The notes under the pieces were generated by a model. The model did no database searches, was not told the DNA's origin, and was given only the letters and a program-made list of their open reading frames with translations. From the NCBI RefSeq assembly GCF_007744515.1, contig NZ_CP036268.1, positions 1,291,482-1,355,481 of the forward strand: DNA of 64,000 nucleotides, in the 5' to 3' direction. The position numbers were made by a program, and so were the translations under genes. This document shows positions 36,422 to 44,661 of the stretch, piece after piece. Numbering within the stretch: position 1 is the stretch's first letter; each line of letters starts with the position of its first letter. This stretch comes from Stratiformator vulcanicus (GTDB lineage: Bacteria > Planctomycetota > Planctomycetia > Planctomycetales > Planctomycetaceae).

Positions 36422-36549
36422 GGGTGGCCGGGGACGGCGTTTTCGCTGGCCGCTGGAACGCGAATTCTCGAACGTGCGACCGCTTCAGGATGGTGCCATC
36501 AGAGACACGATCACTGTGGGCGGCATAAAGATGTCGACCACGGCCACCC
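36422..36549 (+). repeat. 126-128 bp dispersed element, copy C
   Basis: The best ends of the three copies: GGGTGGCCG (36422-36430) and CGGCCACCC (36541-36549) are perfect 9-bp inverted repeats. The inner part has GGGGACGGCG and CTGTGGGCGGC, homologous to copies A and B but with more mutation. Confidence 0.8.
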
Positions 36550-36646
36550 AATTGAACTTCTGATTCGCTGAAATCGACCCGCGATCGGAAATTTCGCTCG
36601 CGTAAAGTCGACGTTTTTTTGCTATGCTTCGGCGCTCCGGCGCACG

Positions 36647-37582
36647 ATGGACCGCGCTCAACGCTCGCAGCAAGGATTGAGAACTTTGGAACGGATGCCC
36701 AAAGCCAAGCGTGGAATTGTCCCCCTTCGAAGTTGGCGACACCACGAGCCGCAGCCACTTTCGCTACCGGTCGAGTATCAGCAATTGATGCCGCCGAACG
36801 ATCCGCCGACGATGGCGATCGTGACCCCGAGCTTCAATCAGGGGGAATTTCTCGGACGGACGATCGAGAGTGTTCTGAGCCAGAACTACCCGCGGCTTGA
36901 ATACATCGTGCAGGACGGCGGTTCGACCGACGATTCTGTCGAGGTGATTCGCTTCTACGAAACGGGCCTCACAAAGTGGGTCAGTGCCCCCGACGGCGGT
37001 CAGGCCGACGCGATCGTCAAAGGTTTCGAGAAGACCTCCGGCGAACTGATGGGCTGGGTGAACTCCGACGATCTGCTGCTGCCCGGCGCTCTCAATGCTG
37101 CGGCCAATTACCTTTGCGAACATCCCGAGATCGACGTCGTATACGGGCATCGCATTCTGATCGATGTCGAGGACCGCGAGATCGGACGTTGGGTGCTGCC
37201 CCCTCATTGCAGCCGCACCCTGCGGTGGTTCGACTACGTTCCGCAGGAAACGCTGATCTGGCGGCGATCGCTGTGGGATCGCGTTGGCGGCATCGACCCC
37301 GACTTCCGCTTTGCGCTCGACTGGGATTTGCTGCTTCGCTTTATCGATGCCGGGGCGAACTTTGCGCGCCTGCCGCGCTTCATGGGCGGGTTTCGTGTGC
37401 ATGAAGAACAGAAGTCGCACGCGTGGGCGCAGTCGGTCGGTAAGCCCGAGGTGAAAAAACTGCGGCAGCGCCATCTCGGATTCGCCCCCTCGCCCAGCTA
37501 TGTGGGCGTTCGCTGCGCGAAGTATCTATTCAGCCACATCGCCTACGACGGTCTCTACCGCGCCGGAATGCTGCGTTCCTAA
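36647..37582 (+). CDS. family 2 glycosyltransferase
   Basis: The 311-residue protein contains the GT-A nucleotide-sugar fold: MAIVTPSFNQGEFLGRTIESVLSQNYPRLEYIVQDGGSTDDSVEVI, SAPDGGQADAIVKGFEKTSGELMGWVNSDD (DXD-like metal site SDD) and later FALDWDLLLRFIDAGANF, the acceptor-side motif. These enzymes move a sugar from an activated donor to a glycan. A second in-frame ATG at 36695 is equally plausible as the start. It lies between two sugar-related oxidoreductases and could serve in glycan or LPS decoration, by inference only. Confidence 0.9.
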   Translation: MDRAQRSQQGLRTLERMPKAKRGIVPLRSWRHHEPQPLSLPVEYQQLMPPNDPPTMAIVTPSFNQGEFLGRTIESVLSQNYPRLEYIVQDGGSTDDSVEVIRFYETGLTKWVSAPDGGQADAIVKGFEKTSGELMGWVNSDDLLLPGALNAAANYLCEHPEIDVVYGHRILIDVEDREIGRWVLPPHCSRTLRWFDYVPQETLIWRRSLWDRVGGIDPDFRFALDWDLLLRFIDAGANFARLPRFMGGFRVHEEQKSHAWAQSVGKPEVKKLRQRHLGFAPSPSYVGVRCAKYLFSHIAYDGLYRAGMLRS

Positions 37583-37585
37583 CAA

Positions 37586-37610
37586 ACAAGCCCGCAGCGC
37601 CAGCAAGGGA
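37586..37610 (+). repeat. 25-bp dispersed motif, copy 1
   Basis: The motif ACAAGCCCGCAGCGCCAGCA, then AGGGA, appears right after the glycosyltransferase stop. The other copies are at 39328, 41983, 51324 and 51439. Confidence 0.75.
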
Positions 37611-37793
37611 CCCAATTTTGTGGCCCCCATTACGCGACGACCGGCATACCCGCTACGAAGGCCGCAGCCCGGCCCCAAAAGTGCCGAAATCAAGGTGTTT
37701 AGGGCAGCGTCACGGCTTCACCTTTGACACCCGGCCGCAACTCGCGAACAATCCAATCATCAACAACTGCTAATTTGAGTTGGAGCTTTCGAT

Positions 37794-39158
37794 ATGACTT
37801 CTCCCTCCCGCCGAGATTTTCTGGCCACTACGTCTGCCGTTGCCGGGGCCGCTGCGCTCGCCGGCCCCGCCTCGGCTGCCAAATCGGATGCCAATGATCG
37901 CATCCGCGTGGCGGTTATCGGTGTTCGCAATCGGGGCAAGAATCACATCGAGGCGCTGGCGAAAGCCGCTGAGGATGACAATGTCGAGATCGCCGCGATC
38001 TGCGATTGTCACCTCGAATTTGCAGAAAAGGCGGCGGACAAAGCCGAGGAACTCGTCGGCTATCGCCCGCGAGTTGAACAGGATTTGCGGAAGATTATGG
38101 ACGACGCGTCGATCGACGCCGTCACGATCGCGACACCCAATCACTGGCATGCCCTCGCCACCGTGTGGGCGTGTGAAGCGGGCAAAGACGTCTACGTCGA
38201 GAAGCCCGGTACGCAGAACTTTGACGAAGGCGAAAAGGTGGTCGCCGCCGCCCGCCAGAATAGCCGAATCGTGCAGCATGGGACCCAATGCCGCGGCAGC
38301 GCGAACATTCAAGAGGGCATGCAGAAGCTGAAGGAAGGCGTCATCGGCCGCCCCTACATGGCCCGCATGATCAACTACAAGTTCCGGGGGAAGCCGCTCG
38401 GCAAGCACAGCAAACGACCCGTGCCGAAGGAACTCGACTGGGACCTGTGGTGCGGACCGGGTCCGCTCGTCGAGTACTCGAACTTCAATTTCTACCGCAA
38501 TAACTGGACGTGGGACTTCGGCGTCGGCGACCTCGGCAACCAGGGCGTGCATCAACTCGACATGGTCCGCTGGGGCCTGGGGCTTGATCGCAATCCCGAC
38601 CGCGTGCAGGCCATGGGGGGCAATCTGGTCTATCCAGACAGCGATATCGAAACCCCCAACACGCTGGCCTGTTCCTACGAGTGGGGCAATGGTGACGACA
38701 AGCTCATGGTCACCGCCGAGACCCGCGAGGGCTGCACCAATGTCGAAGGCGGCATGGGCACGAAGTACCCCTTCGTCGATCACAAGAACGCCGTCGGCGT
38801 CATCTTCTACGGCACCGAAGGCTACATGCAGATCGCCGACTACAGCAGCTATCGCACCTTCCTCGGACGCGAACGCACGCCCGGCCCTTACGCCGCGGTC
38901 GAAGGTGCCCCGATGATGGACGCCGACCACGTGATCAATTGGGTCAAGTGCATCCGCAGTCGCCGCAAGGAGGACCTCGCCGCCGAAATCGCCGAGGGGG
39001 TGCTCTCCAGCAATCTGTGTCACCTGGGTAACGTCGCCTATCGAGCGGGGCAGACTTTGGAGCTGACCGGCGGAGATTTCTCCAACAAGTCCTCTCTGGA
39101 GCAGTACCTCACGCGAGACGAGTATCGCGCCCCCTATCAAATGCCACAGGTCATTTGA
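37794..39158 (+). CDS. Gfo/Idh/MocA-family oxidoreductase with Tat signal
   Basis: The first 31 residues carry SRRDFL and a hydrophobic stretch ending AGPASAA, a twin-arginine signal, so the protein folds with its cofactor before export. Residues about 35-160 form a dinucleotide-binding fold (IRVAVIGVRNRGKNHIEAL), with EKPGTQNFDEGEKVV (the EKP motif of the family). The C-terminal part is the usual mixed sheet domain. Such enzymes oxidise or reduce sugars and inositols with NAD(P). It follows the glycosyltransferase after a 211-nt gap containing a dispersed motif. Substrate unknown. Confidence 0.93.
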   Translation: MTSPSRRDFLATTSAVAGAAALAGPASAAKSDANDRIRVAVIGVRNRGKNHIEALAKAAEDDNVEIAAICDCHLEFAEKAADKAEELVGYRPRVEQDLRKIMDDASIDAVTIATPNHWHALATVWACEAGKDVYVEKPGTQNFDEGEKVVAAARQNSRIVQHGTQCRGSANIQEGMQKLKEGVIGRPYMARMINYKFRGKPLGKHSKRPVPKELDWDLWCGPGPLVEYSNFNFYRNNWTWDFGVGDLGNQGVHQLDMVRWGLGLDRNPDRVQAMGGNLVYPDSDIETPNTLACSYEWGNGDDKLMVTAETREGCTNVEGGMGTKYPFVDHKNAVGVIFYGTEGYMQIADYSSYRTFLGRERTPGPYAAVEGAPMMDADHVINWVKCIRSRRKEDLAAEIAEGVLSSNLCHLGNVAYRAGQTLELTGGDFSNKSSLEQYLTRDEYRAPYQMPQVI

Positions 39159-39327
39159 GGCCCCAATGCGAACGAGGCGTGTCAGCGATTGCTGTGCACC
39201 TCTTTCGCTGCGCGTTCTTCGATTCGACGGGCGAACTGTTTCGCGAATTGATTGTTTCGCGAATTTGGAGTCATGCGCTGGTGCAGTTTGTCGATCGGAA
39301 TGAGAGATTCGCGCCGTGAGAGCGTAA

Positions 39328-39352
39328 TCCCTTGCTGGCGCTGCGGGCTTGT
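39328..39352 (-). repeat. 25-bp dispersed motif, copy 2 (reverse)
   Basis: Identical to copy 1 read on the minus strand. It is intergenic between the Gfo/Idh and the SDR genes. Confidence 0.75.
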
Positions 39353-39376
39353 GTGATGCGCGCGTGTTCCCGGCCC

Positions 39377-40165
39377 TTAGATCGTCATGGCCGAGAAGCC
39401 GCCGTCGACGGCGAGGTTGTGGCCAGTCATGAAGCTGCCCGCTCCCGGCGCGGCTAATAGCAGGACGGCCCCGGCGAGTTCCTCCGGCTCACCGAAGCGA
39501 GCCATCGGCGTGTGACCGAGAATCTTCTCAACACGCTCCGGCGACAATATTTTGCGGTTCTGCTCGGCGGGGAAGAAGCCGGGGGAGAGCGCGTTGACGC
39601 GGATGCCGTGCGGGGCCCACTCACGGGCGAGGTTGAGCGTCAGATTCAGCACCGCGGCCTTTGAGGCGGAATAGGTGAAGACGCGCGACAGCGGGGTGAT
39701 CGCCGACATCGACGCGATGTTGATAATCGAACCGGCGACCTTCCGCTCGAGCATTTGCGCCCCGAACACCTGACACGCCTGCCGGACGGAATTGAGATTC
39801 ACTCGGAAGATGCGATCCCACTCGTCGTCGCTGATCTCAAGAAACGGCGTGGCCGAGTTGATCCCGGCGGCATTGACGAGCACATCGCACTGCCGATCTT
39901 CGGCGACCAGATGATCGGCAATCTTTTGCAGGTCCTCGCGTCTTGTGGCGTCGGCGGTGAAAAGCTCAGCCGAGGCATCGACGGCCTCAACTGCCTCAAC
40001 GTTCTCCTGCCCCTTGGCTTCACCTCGGCCCACAAGAACACAATGCGCCCCCGCCCGGGCCAGCGTGACACCGATCGCCCCGCCGAGCACGCCGGTACCG
40101 CCAATCACGACGGCCGTTTTGCCGGAGAGGGAAAATAGATTGTGGAGATACTCGGGTTGGGCCAT
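39377..40165 (-). CDS. short-chain dehydrogenase/reductase
   Basis: The 262-residue enzyme has the nucleotide motif VVIGGTGVLGGAIG (19-32), a NAAG motif (LVNAAGIN), the catalytic Ser in IASMSAITP and the YxxxK pair in YSASKAAV, and the usual C-terminal VDGGFSAM. The beginning (LFSLSGKTAVVIGG) and length are typical of sugar-acid type SDRs such as D-mannonate or fructuronate reductases, but the substrate cannot be fixed. It is transcribed towards the Gfo/Idh gene. Start ATG at 40165 is followed upstream by a heptamer array pair. Confidence 0.93.
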   Translation of the reverse strand: MAQPEYLHNLFSLSGKTAVVIGGTGVLGGAIGVTLARAGAHCVLVGRGEAKGQENVEAVEAVDASAELFTADATRREDLQKIADHLVAEDRQCDVLVNAAGINSATPFLEISDDEWDRIFRVNLNSVRQACQVFGAQMLERKVAGSIINIASMSAITPLSRVFTYSASKAAVLNLTLNLAREWAPHGIRVNALSPGFFPAEQNRKILSPERVEKILGHTPMARFGEPEELAGAVLLLAAPGAGSFMTGHNLAVDGGFSAMTI

Positions 40166-40176
40166 AACTTTGCGCG

Positions 40177-40269
40177 GTTAGCGTTTAGCTGTTAGCGATT
40201 AGCTCGCGAGGAAATATCGATTTTGAACTCGCAAATGCTAACAGCTAACTGCTAATGGCCAACAGCTTA
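40177..40269. repeat. pair of inverted heptamer arrays
   Basis: The left array 40177-40204 has four units (GTTAGCG, TTTAGCT, GTTAGCG, ATTAGCT). The right array 40235-40269 has five units in inverted sense (ATGCTAA, CAGCTAA, CTGCTAA, TGGCCAA, CAGCTTA). The two can fold on each other. They lie between the SDR start and the TA-like pair. Confidence 0.75.
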
Positions 40270-40342
40270 CCCCACAAACTCCACATCGACCGGGTCTTGA
40301 GCCCCTCAACGAGCGGCGGTTGGGGGTGCTGACCGGATGAAA

Positions 40343-40612
40343 TCATCCCGCTTCCACAATGGTGGTAAGTTCCTCCCCCTCAACTGACAGACTGAGAACC
40401 CTCGCTAGCGGGTCCGCCTCCTTTAACGCGGCAACACATGCCCGAATGGCTTCTTCAAGACTGTCCGCTTCGACATGGCAACTGATGTCAGCGCGACCAT
40501 TGGAGATGCCGGGTGTCATATCTTGCACGCCGGTTTCGAGCAGCCGCTGGATGAAGTCCTCGTTGACAATATCGCTGCTGTCGACGAACAGAGTGAAATG
40601 ATATTCCTTCAC
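40343..40612 (-). CDS. 89-residue partner of a HicA-like protein
   Basis: I take the GTG at 40612 as start because it overlaps the upstream stop by 4 nt (GTGA) and GGGAG lies 6 nt before. The 89-residue protein begins MKEYHFTLFVDSSDIVNEDF and has a helical ADSLEEAIRACVAALKEAD segment. The ADSLEEAI pattern is like the N-terminal part of a broad family of small proteins that elsewhere carry a C-terminal DNA-binding helix-turn-helix, which is missing here. It could be the antitoxin or a truncated relative. Weak assignment from pattern and gene order only. Confidence 0.5.
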   Translation of the reverse strand: MKEYHFTLFVDSSDIVNEDFIQRLLETGVQDMTPGISNGRADISCHVEADSLEEAIRACVAALKEADPLARVLSLSVEGEELTTIVEAG

Positions 40613-40839
40613 GATTCTTCTCCCGGCTGGCATCGGCAATTGTTCACGGCCCGCCGAATGTCCTTCGCATGCGCGTGCGGATTTCGTGGGGTCGAGTAAA
40701 CCGGTCGTTGGCACGTCCCCCCGTCACATCGAAGCATACCGAAACTGTGGCCCCGCTTGCTCGCATGCAGCGTCCAGCCACGGCTGAAGGCGTACTCGAT
40801 GGCGTCGGAAATTTCTTTTCTCTGATGATGCTTGGCCAT
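40609..40839 (-). CDS. HicA-like putative toxin (76 residues)
   Basis: The ATG at 40839 starts MAKHHQRKEISDAIEYAFSRGW; a longer GTG start is possible. The fold pattern is that of HicA-type mRNA interferases: an initial helix with GW, then a strand with HASKRGHSFGML where the His would be catalytic, and a final KDIRRAV helix. HicA proteins average about 60-80 residues. The partner gene overlaps by 4 nt, which is the usual TA spacing. Two Cys (RCDGGTC) add an unusual feature. Together the pair could be a small toxin-antitoxin unit; the reading is tentative. Confidence 0.45.
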   Translation of the reverse strand: MAKHHQRKEISDAIEYAFSRGWTLHASKRGHSFGMLRCDGGTCQRPVYSTPRNPHAHAKDIRRAVNNCRCQPGEES

Positions 40840-40984
40840 TGGAGTCTTCGGGGCATCATTGGCCAAGGCGGCGTTATACACGGTGTCGCGTCGGGAATCG
40901 CTTACTATTCCAAGGTGAACAACGACGGCGTTGCTCTGTCAGCCCTCGGCTCAATGCCTTCTCCCCAGCCGCGATTTCGCGCTC

Positions 40985-41851
40985 TCAACCAATAAATTCC
41001 ACTTCCACCGGGTTCGGAATCACCCCCGCCTCATAGCCGCGTTTGAGGAGCAGTCGCACCGCTTCGCGGCCCTTGTCGCCAAAGTCGATCGTCCAGTCGT
41101 TGACGTACATCCCGACGAACTTGTCGTTGCGGGCTTCGTCGAGATCGCGACCGTATTTGGCGGCGTGGGCGAGGGCTTCCTGCCGGTGTTCAAGCCCGTA
41201 TTCGATCGACTGCTTGAGGTAGGCGGTGACCTCTTCCATTACTTCGGGGCCGAGGTCTTTGCGGATGGCGTTCGCCCCCAACGGCAGCGGAAGGCCCGTG
41301 TCCTCCTGCCACCACACGCCGAGATCGACGATGAGCTTCAGCCCCTGATCACCGTAAGTGAGCTGGCCTTCGTGGATGATCAGCCCCGCGTCGCAGTCGC
41401 CCCGTTCGACGACATCAAGAATCGTGTCGAATTCGTGGACCTCATGCGTGAAGTCGTCGCCGAGGAGCAGTTTCAGAGCGAGGAACGCGGTCGTGTAGGT
41501 CCCCGGGACGGCGATCTTCTTGCCGCGGAGGTCGCCGATCGACCACGCTTCCTTAGCCACGACCATCGGCCCGTAGCCGTCACCCATGCTGGCGCCGCAG
41601 TTGCAGACGGCGTATTTGTCGGTGAGGTAGGCGTAGCCGTGCAGGCTGACGGCGGTCAGCTCCAACTCGCCCGTGAAAGCCCGGCGGTTCAAAGATTCAA
41701 TGTCCTGCAGCTCGTGCGTGAAGCGGTAGCGGCCCGTGTCGATCTTGTCATTGGCGAGCGCGTGAAACATGAACGCGTCGTCGGGATCGGGACTGTGTCC
41801 GACGCGGATGAGGAGTTCGTCCGTGGAGCGGTCGTCTGTCGCGGTAGTCAT
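40985..41851 (-). CDS. mqnD: MqnD-like 1,4-dihydroxy-6-naphthoate synthase (futalosine menaquinone pathway)
   Basis: MqnD cleaves cyclic dehypoxanthine futalosine in the late steps of menaquinone synthesis used by bacteria without the MenFDHCEB path. The 288-residue protein starts at ATG 41851 (before it is a less likely ORF extension). It has the VGHSPDPDDAFMFHAL motif that matches the Ser-Pro..Asp signature of MqnD, then VSLHGYAYLTDKYAVCNCG, and a typical periplasmic-binding type fold (VPGTYTTAFLALKLL, DAGLIIHEGQLTYG). No other menaquinone genes are in the window. It could also be MqnA-like; the D-type pattern is better. Confidence 0.7.
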   Translation of the reverse strand: MTTATDDRSTDELLIRVGHSPDPDDAFMFHALANDKIDTGRYRFTHELQDIESLNRRAFTGELELTAVSLHGYAYLTDKYAVCNCGASMGDGYGPMVVAKEAWSIGDLRGKKIAVPGTYTTAFLALKLLLGDDFTHEVHEFDTILDVVERGDCDAGLIIHEGQLTYGDQGLKLIVDLGVWWQEDTGLPLPLGANAIRKDLGPEVMEEVTAYLKQSIEYGLEHRQEALAHAAKYGRDLDEARNDKFVGMYVNDWTIDFGDKGREAVRLLLKRGYEAGVIPNPVEVEFIG

Positions 41852-41982
41852 GGCAAATTCTGCTGGGGTTGATGGAACGCGGAAGTGTAGCGTGTACCCG
41901 CAAAAAGGTGGACCGTACAAAGGCCCGTTTAGCCGCGACCGCCAGGGAGCGCTGCCTTGATAGCGAGCATTCTAGAGCGAAA

Positions 41983-42007
41983 TCCCTTGCTGGCGCTGCG
42001 GGCTTGT
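41983..42007 (-). repeat. 25-bp dispersed motif, copy 3 (reverse)
   Basis: Identical to copy 1 on the minus strand. It lies between mqnD and the RelE/ParE-like pair. Confidence 0.75.
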
Positions 42008-42080
42008 TGGGGGAAGCGAAACATTGCCTGTCCTGAGCAAATGACCGATAATTGCCGGTGACCATTAACGGGAGAAAGCG

Positions 42081-42311
42081 ATGCCCACGATCGTAGCCGA
42101 CGAAAACCTGCATGAAACACTGCGCGGAGTGACCGAGCGGGTCGAAGTCCGCGACGCCAGCGGAAAACTTCTCGGTCAGTTCACACCGATCGATCCTGCA
42201 TTCGCGAAAGCGATCGCGGAGATTGACTGGGATGAGATTGATCGCAAAAAGGCCAACCCGGGTGCGATGTACACCTTTGACGAGATGTGGGAGCGGATTC
42301 GGCAACGCTAG
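42081..42311 (+). CDS. small antitoxin-like protein
   Basis: A 76-residue acidic protein preceded by GGGAG (42070-42074). It starts MPTIVADENLHETLRGVTERVEVRDASGKLLGQF, a pattern of short antitoxins and prevent-host-death type regulators, and ends with a helical DEMWERIRQR. The next gene begins 8 nt after its stop and encodes a RelE/ParE-like toxin. It would neutralise and autoregulate the toxin, as is usual. No recognised DNA-binding fold is visible in full; assignment is by gene order. Confidence 0.6.
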   Translation: MPTIVADENLHETLRGVTERVEVRDASGKLLGQFTPIDPAFAKAIAEIDWDEIDRKKANPGAMYTFDEMWERIRQR

Positions 42312-42319
42312 GCTGGCAA

Positions 42320-42586
42320 ATGACCAGGTTCACCGTCATCTACGAGCAAGAAGCGGAAGAACAGTTAGCGAGTCTCTGGCTGAGTCACTTCGACCGGGAC
42401 GAGGTGGCTGAAGCATCACGTTCCATTGATGTTCGGCTGCGTGACGATCCCCGCCGCAACGGTACCCCGATCGGCAACAAACGAGATGAACTCGGCTGCC
42501 AAGCCGGTCCGCTCATCGCCATCTACACAATTTCAGATGGCGACATGCTTGTTCAAGTCTGGAAGATTATGCTGGTTGCCAACTGA
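42320..42586 (+). CDS. RelE/ParE-like toxin
   Basis: The Met at 42320 is taken as start (MTRFTVIYEQEAEEQLASLW), 8 nt after the antitoxin-like stop. The 88-residue protein has the ParE/RelE fold order: a first strand, helix with EQEAEEQLASLWLSHFDRDEVAEAS, LRDDPRRNGTPIG, and a C-terminal strand pair LIAIYTISDGDMLVQVWKI. Members either cut ribosome-bound mRNA or poison gyrase; which applies cannot be told. Catalytic residues are not obvious, as is common for this group. Confidence 0.65.
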   Translation: MTRFTVIYEQEAEEQLASLWLSHFDRDEVAEASRSIDVRLRDDPRRNGTPIGNKRDELGCQAGPLIAIYTISDGDMLVQVWKIMLVAN

Positions 42587-42711
42587 ATGGCCTTGCGCTA
42601 CAAACGCTGCTTTACGGACGTAAAAAGATACGCCGCGCCGTTGCACTACACCTGCTGCTCGCCCTCCTCTTTTCTCTCACCTCTCGCCACTAACCCATCA
42701 CCTTTTTCTCA

Positions 42712-44619
42712 ATGATTCTCCTCGGCGTCCGCAGTCTCACCCGGCAGTTCGACCGCGATCCGGTCTTCGCGAACGTCACGTTCGACGTGAAGGTGGGGGA
42801 ACGCATCGGACTCGTTGGCCCCAACGGAACCGGCAAAAGTACCCTCCTGAAGTGCATCACCGGTGAGGACCACCCCGATTCCGGCAACGTGGAGTCCCCC
42901 GGGCACGTCACCATTTCGATGCTGGAGCAGGAACCCGACTTTCCCCCGGAGCGAACGCTGCTCGAAGAAGCCAAGGCCGGGCTGCAACACCTCTACGATC
43001 TACAGCACGAGGCCGAAGAACTGGCCGTCAAAATGGCTGATGCTCACGGCACTCCCGATGAAGACGCGATCCACGAACGCTACGACCACCTGCAAGAAGA
43101 ACTGACCCGGCTCGACGCCTACAACGTCGACTACCGCATCGACGAAGTGCTGCACGGCCTCGGGTTTTCCGATGAAGACTTTGATCGGCCGCTCTCGACG
43201 TTCTCCGGCGGTCAGCAGAACCGGGTGTTGCTGGCCCGAATTCTGCTCCGCGCACCCGATGTGATGCTGCTCGATGAGCCGACGAACCATCTCGACATCG
43301 CCAGCACCGAATGGCTCGAAGAATTCTTGACCCGTGATAATCGCGCATTCGTGCTGGTCAGCCATGACCGCTATTTCCTCGACCGCGTGACGAATCGCAT
43401 CGTCGAACTGCACCGCGGCAAGGCCTCGCTCTATAAAGGCAACTTCACCGACTATCGCCGCCAGCGGGAAGAGCGCAACAAATTGAATGAGCGAACGTCC
43501 GAGAAACAGGCCGACACGGTCGCGCGGATGCAGACATTCGTCGATAAAAATCGCTACGGCCAAAAGGGCCGGCAGGCTCAGGATCGTCTTAAGAAAATGG
43601 AGCGGATCGAGCAGGTCGAGTCGATGGATGACTTCGACGAAATCCACATGAATTTCGGTCAGGCCTCCCGCACCGGCGACATGGTGCTGGAAGCGAAGGG
43701 GCTGACAAAAGGCTATGACGACGGTCCATTATTTAAGGACCTTTCCATTCGTATCGAACGCGGTGATCGCATCGGACTCGTCGGCCCGAACGGCTGCGGC
43801 AAGAGCACACTCTTAAAGACGATCTTGAACGTTGAAGAGCCGGACGCCGGGTCGGTGCGTTTCGGCACCAATGTTGAGGTTGGCTACTACGACCAGCAAC
43901 TCAGTAGTGTCTCGCCGGAGGTCGACGCGGTCGAAGCGGTGCGCCCACCGAAGAACTTCGACTTCTCCCCCGGCATGGCCCGAAATCTTCTCGCGAAGTT
44001 CGGCGTCAAAGGCGATCTCGGCCTGCAAAAAATCAGTGCGATGAGCGGGGGCGAAAAGAGCCGGGTCGCGCTGGCTCGACTCGCGGCGCTGAACATTAAT
44101 GTAATGGTCCTTGACGAACCAACCAACCACCTCGACCTGTGGGCTCGCGATTCACTGGAACGGGCATTAAAGGCGTTCGGCGGCACCTTAATGATCGTCA
44201 GCCACGACCGATACTTCCTCGACCAAATCGCCAACCGGGTGCTGGTCTGGGAGCAGGGAGAGTGGATCGAGCATGAGGGCAATTACACGGCTTACGTCGC
44301 CTTTCGAGACGCGATCAATGCGCAACCCGACAGCGAGCAGTCTGCCAAGAAGGCGAAGAAGGAAAAGAAGCAGCCCGAGCCTTCCAAATCGGAACAGAAG
44401 CCGAAGCGGCGGTTTCCCTATCGGCCCGTCGAAGATATTGAATCTGACGTCACGCGGCAGGAAGAACTAATCGCCTCGCTCGAAGCCGATATGGTGCGGC
44501 CCGATGTCTTGAAGAACCCCAAGGAACTTCAATCCGTGCAGCATGAGTATCACGACGCAAGGTCTAAACTCTCCGACTTGATGGCAGCTTGGGAAGAAGC
44601 GTTAGAGCTCAACGCATAG
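42712..44619 (+). CDS. ABC-F family ATPase (Uup/YheS-like)
   Basis: The 635-residue protein has two ATPase domains and no membrane segment. Walker A motifs are GPNGTGKST (36-44) and GPNGCGKST; signatures are FSGGQQNRV and MSGGEKSRV, and both Walker B carry LLDEPTNHLD or VLDEPTNHLD. Between the domains is the arm region (about 245-315) rich in Arg/Lys, like EttA/Uup. ABC-F proteins act on ribosomes, clearing stalls or helping with difficult sequences. The C-terminal coiled part (about 545-635) is Lys/Glu rich and begins with a proline-lysine tract, as in Uup. Length fits Uup-type proteins (about 635). Confidence 0.93.
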   Translation: MILLGVRSLTRQFDRDPVFANVTFDVKVGERIGLVGPNGTGKSTLLKCITGEDHPDSGNVESPGHVTISMLEQEPDFPPERTLLEEAKAGLQHLYDLQHEAEELAVKMADAHGTPDEDAIHERYDHLQEELTRLDAYNVDYRIDEVLHGLGFSDEDFDRPLSTFSGGQQNRVLLARILLRAPDVMLLDEPTNHLDIASTEWLEEFLTRDNRAFVLVSHDRYFLDRVTNRIVELHRGKASLYKGNFTDYRRQREERNKLNERTSEKQADTVARMQTFVDKNRYGQKGRQAQDRLKKMERIEQVESMDDFDEIHMNFGQASRTGDMVLEAKGLTKGYDDGPLFKDLSIRIERGDRIGLVGPNGCGKSTLLKTILNVEEPDAGSVRFGTNVEVGYYDQQLSSVSPEVDAVEAVRPPKNFDFSPGMARNLLAKFGVKGDLGLQKISAMSGGEKSRVALARLAALNINVMVLDEPTNHLDLWARDSLERALKAFGGTLMIVSHDRYFLDQIANRVLVWEQGEWIEHEGNYTAYVAFRDAINAQPDSEQSAKKAKKEKKQPEPSKSEQKPKRRFPYRPVEDIESDVTRQEELIASLEADMVRPDVLKNPKELQSVQHEYHDARSKLSDLMAAWEEALELNA

Positions 44620-44661
44620 TCCGGTTTGACGATAATCTGCCGCGAAAATTGTGATTCCGTT

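Noticed and set aside
37770..39140. A 456-codon minus-strand open frame opposite the Gfo/Idh gene.
   Set aside because: Mirror frame of a clearly conserved protein; composition typical of antisense.
41748..42305. Minus-strand frame between mqnD and the TA-like pair.
   Set aside because: It covers the dispersed motif and the antitoxin-like gene in antisense; no supporting motif.
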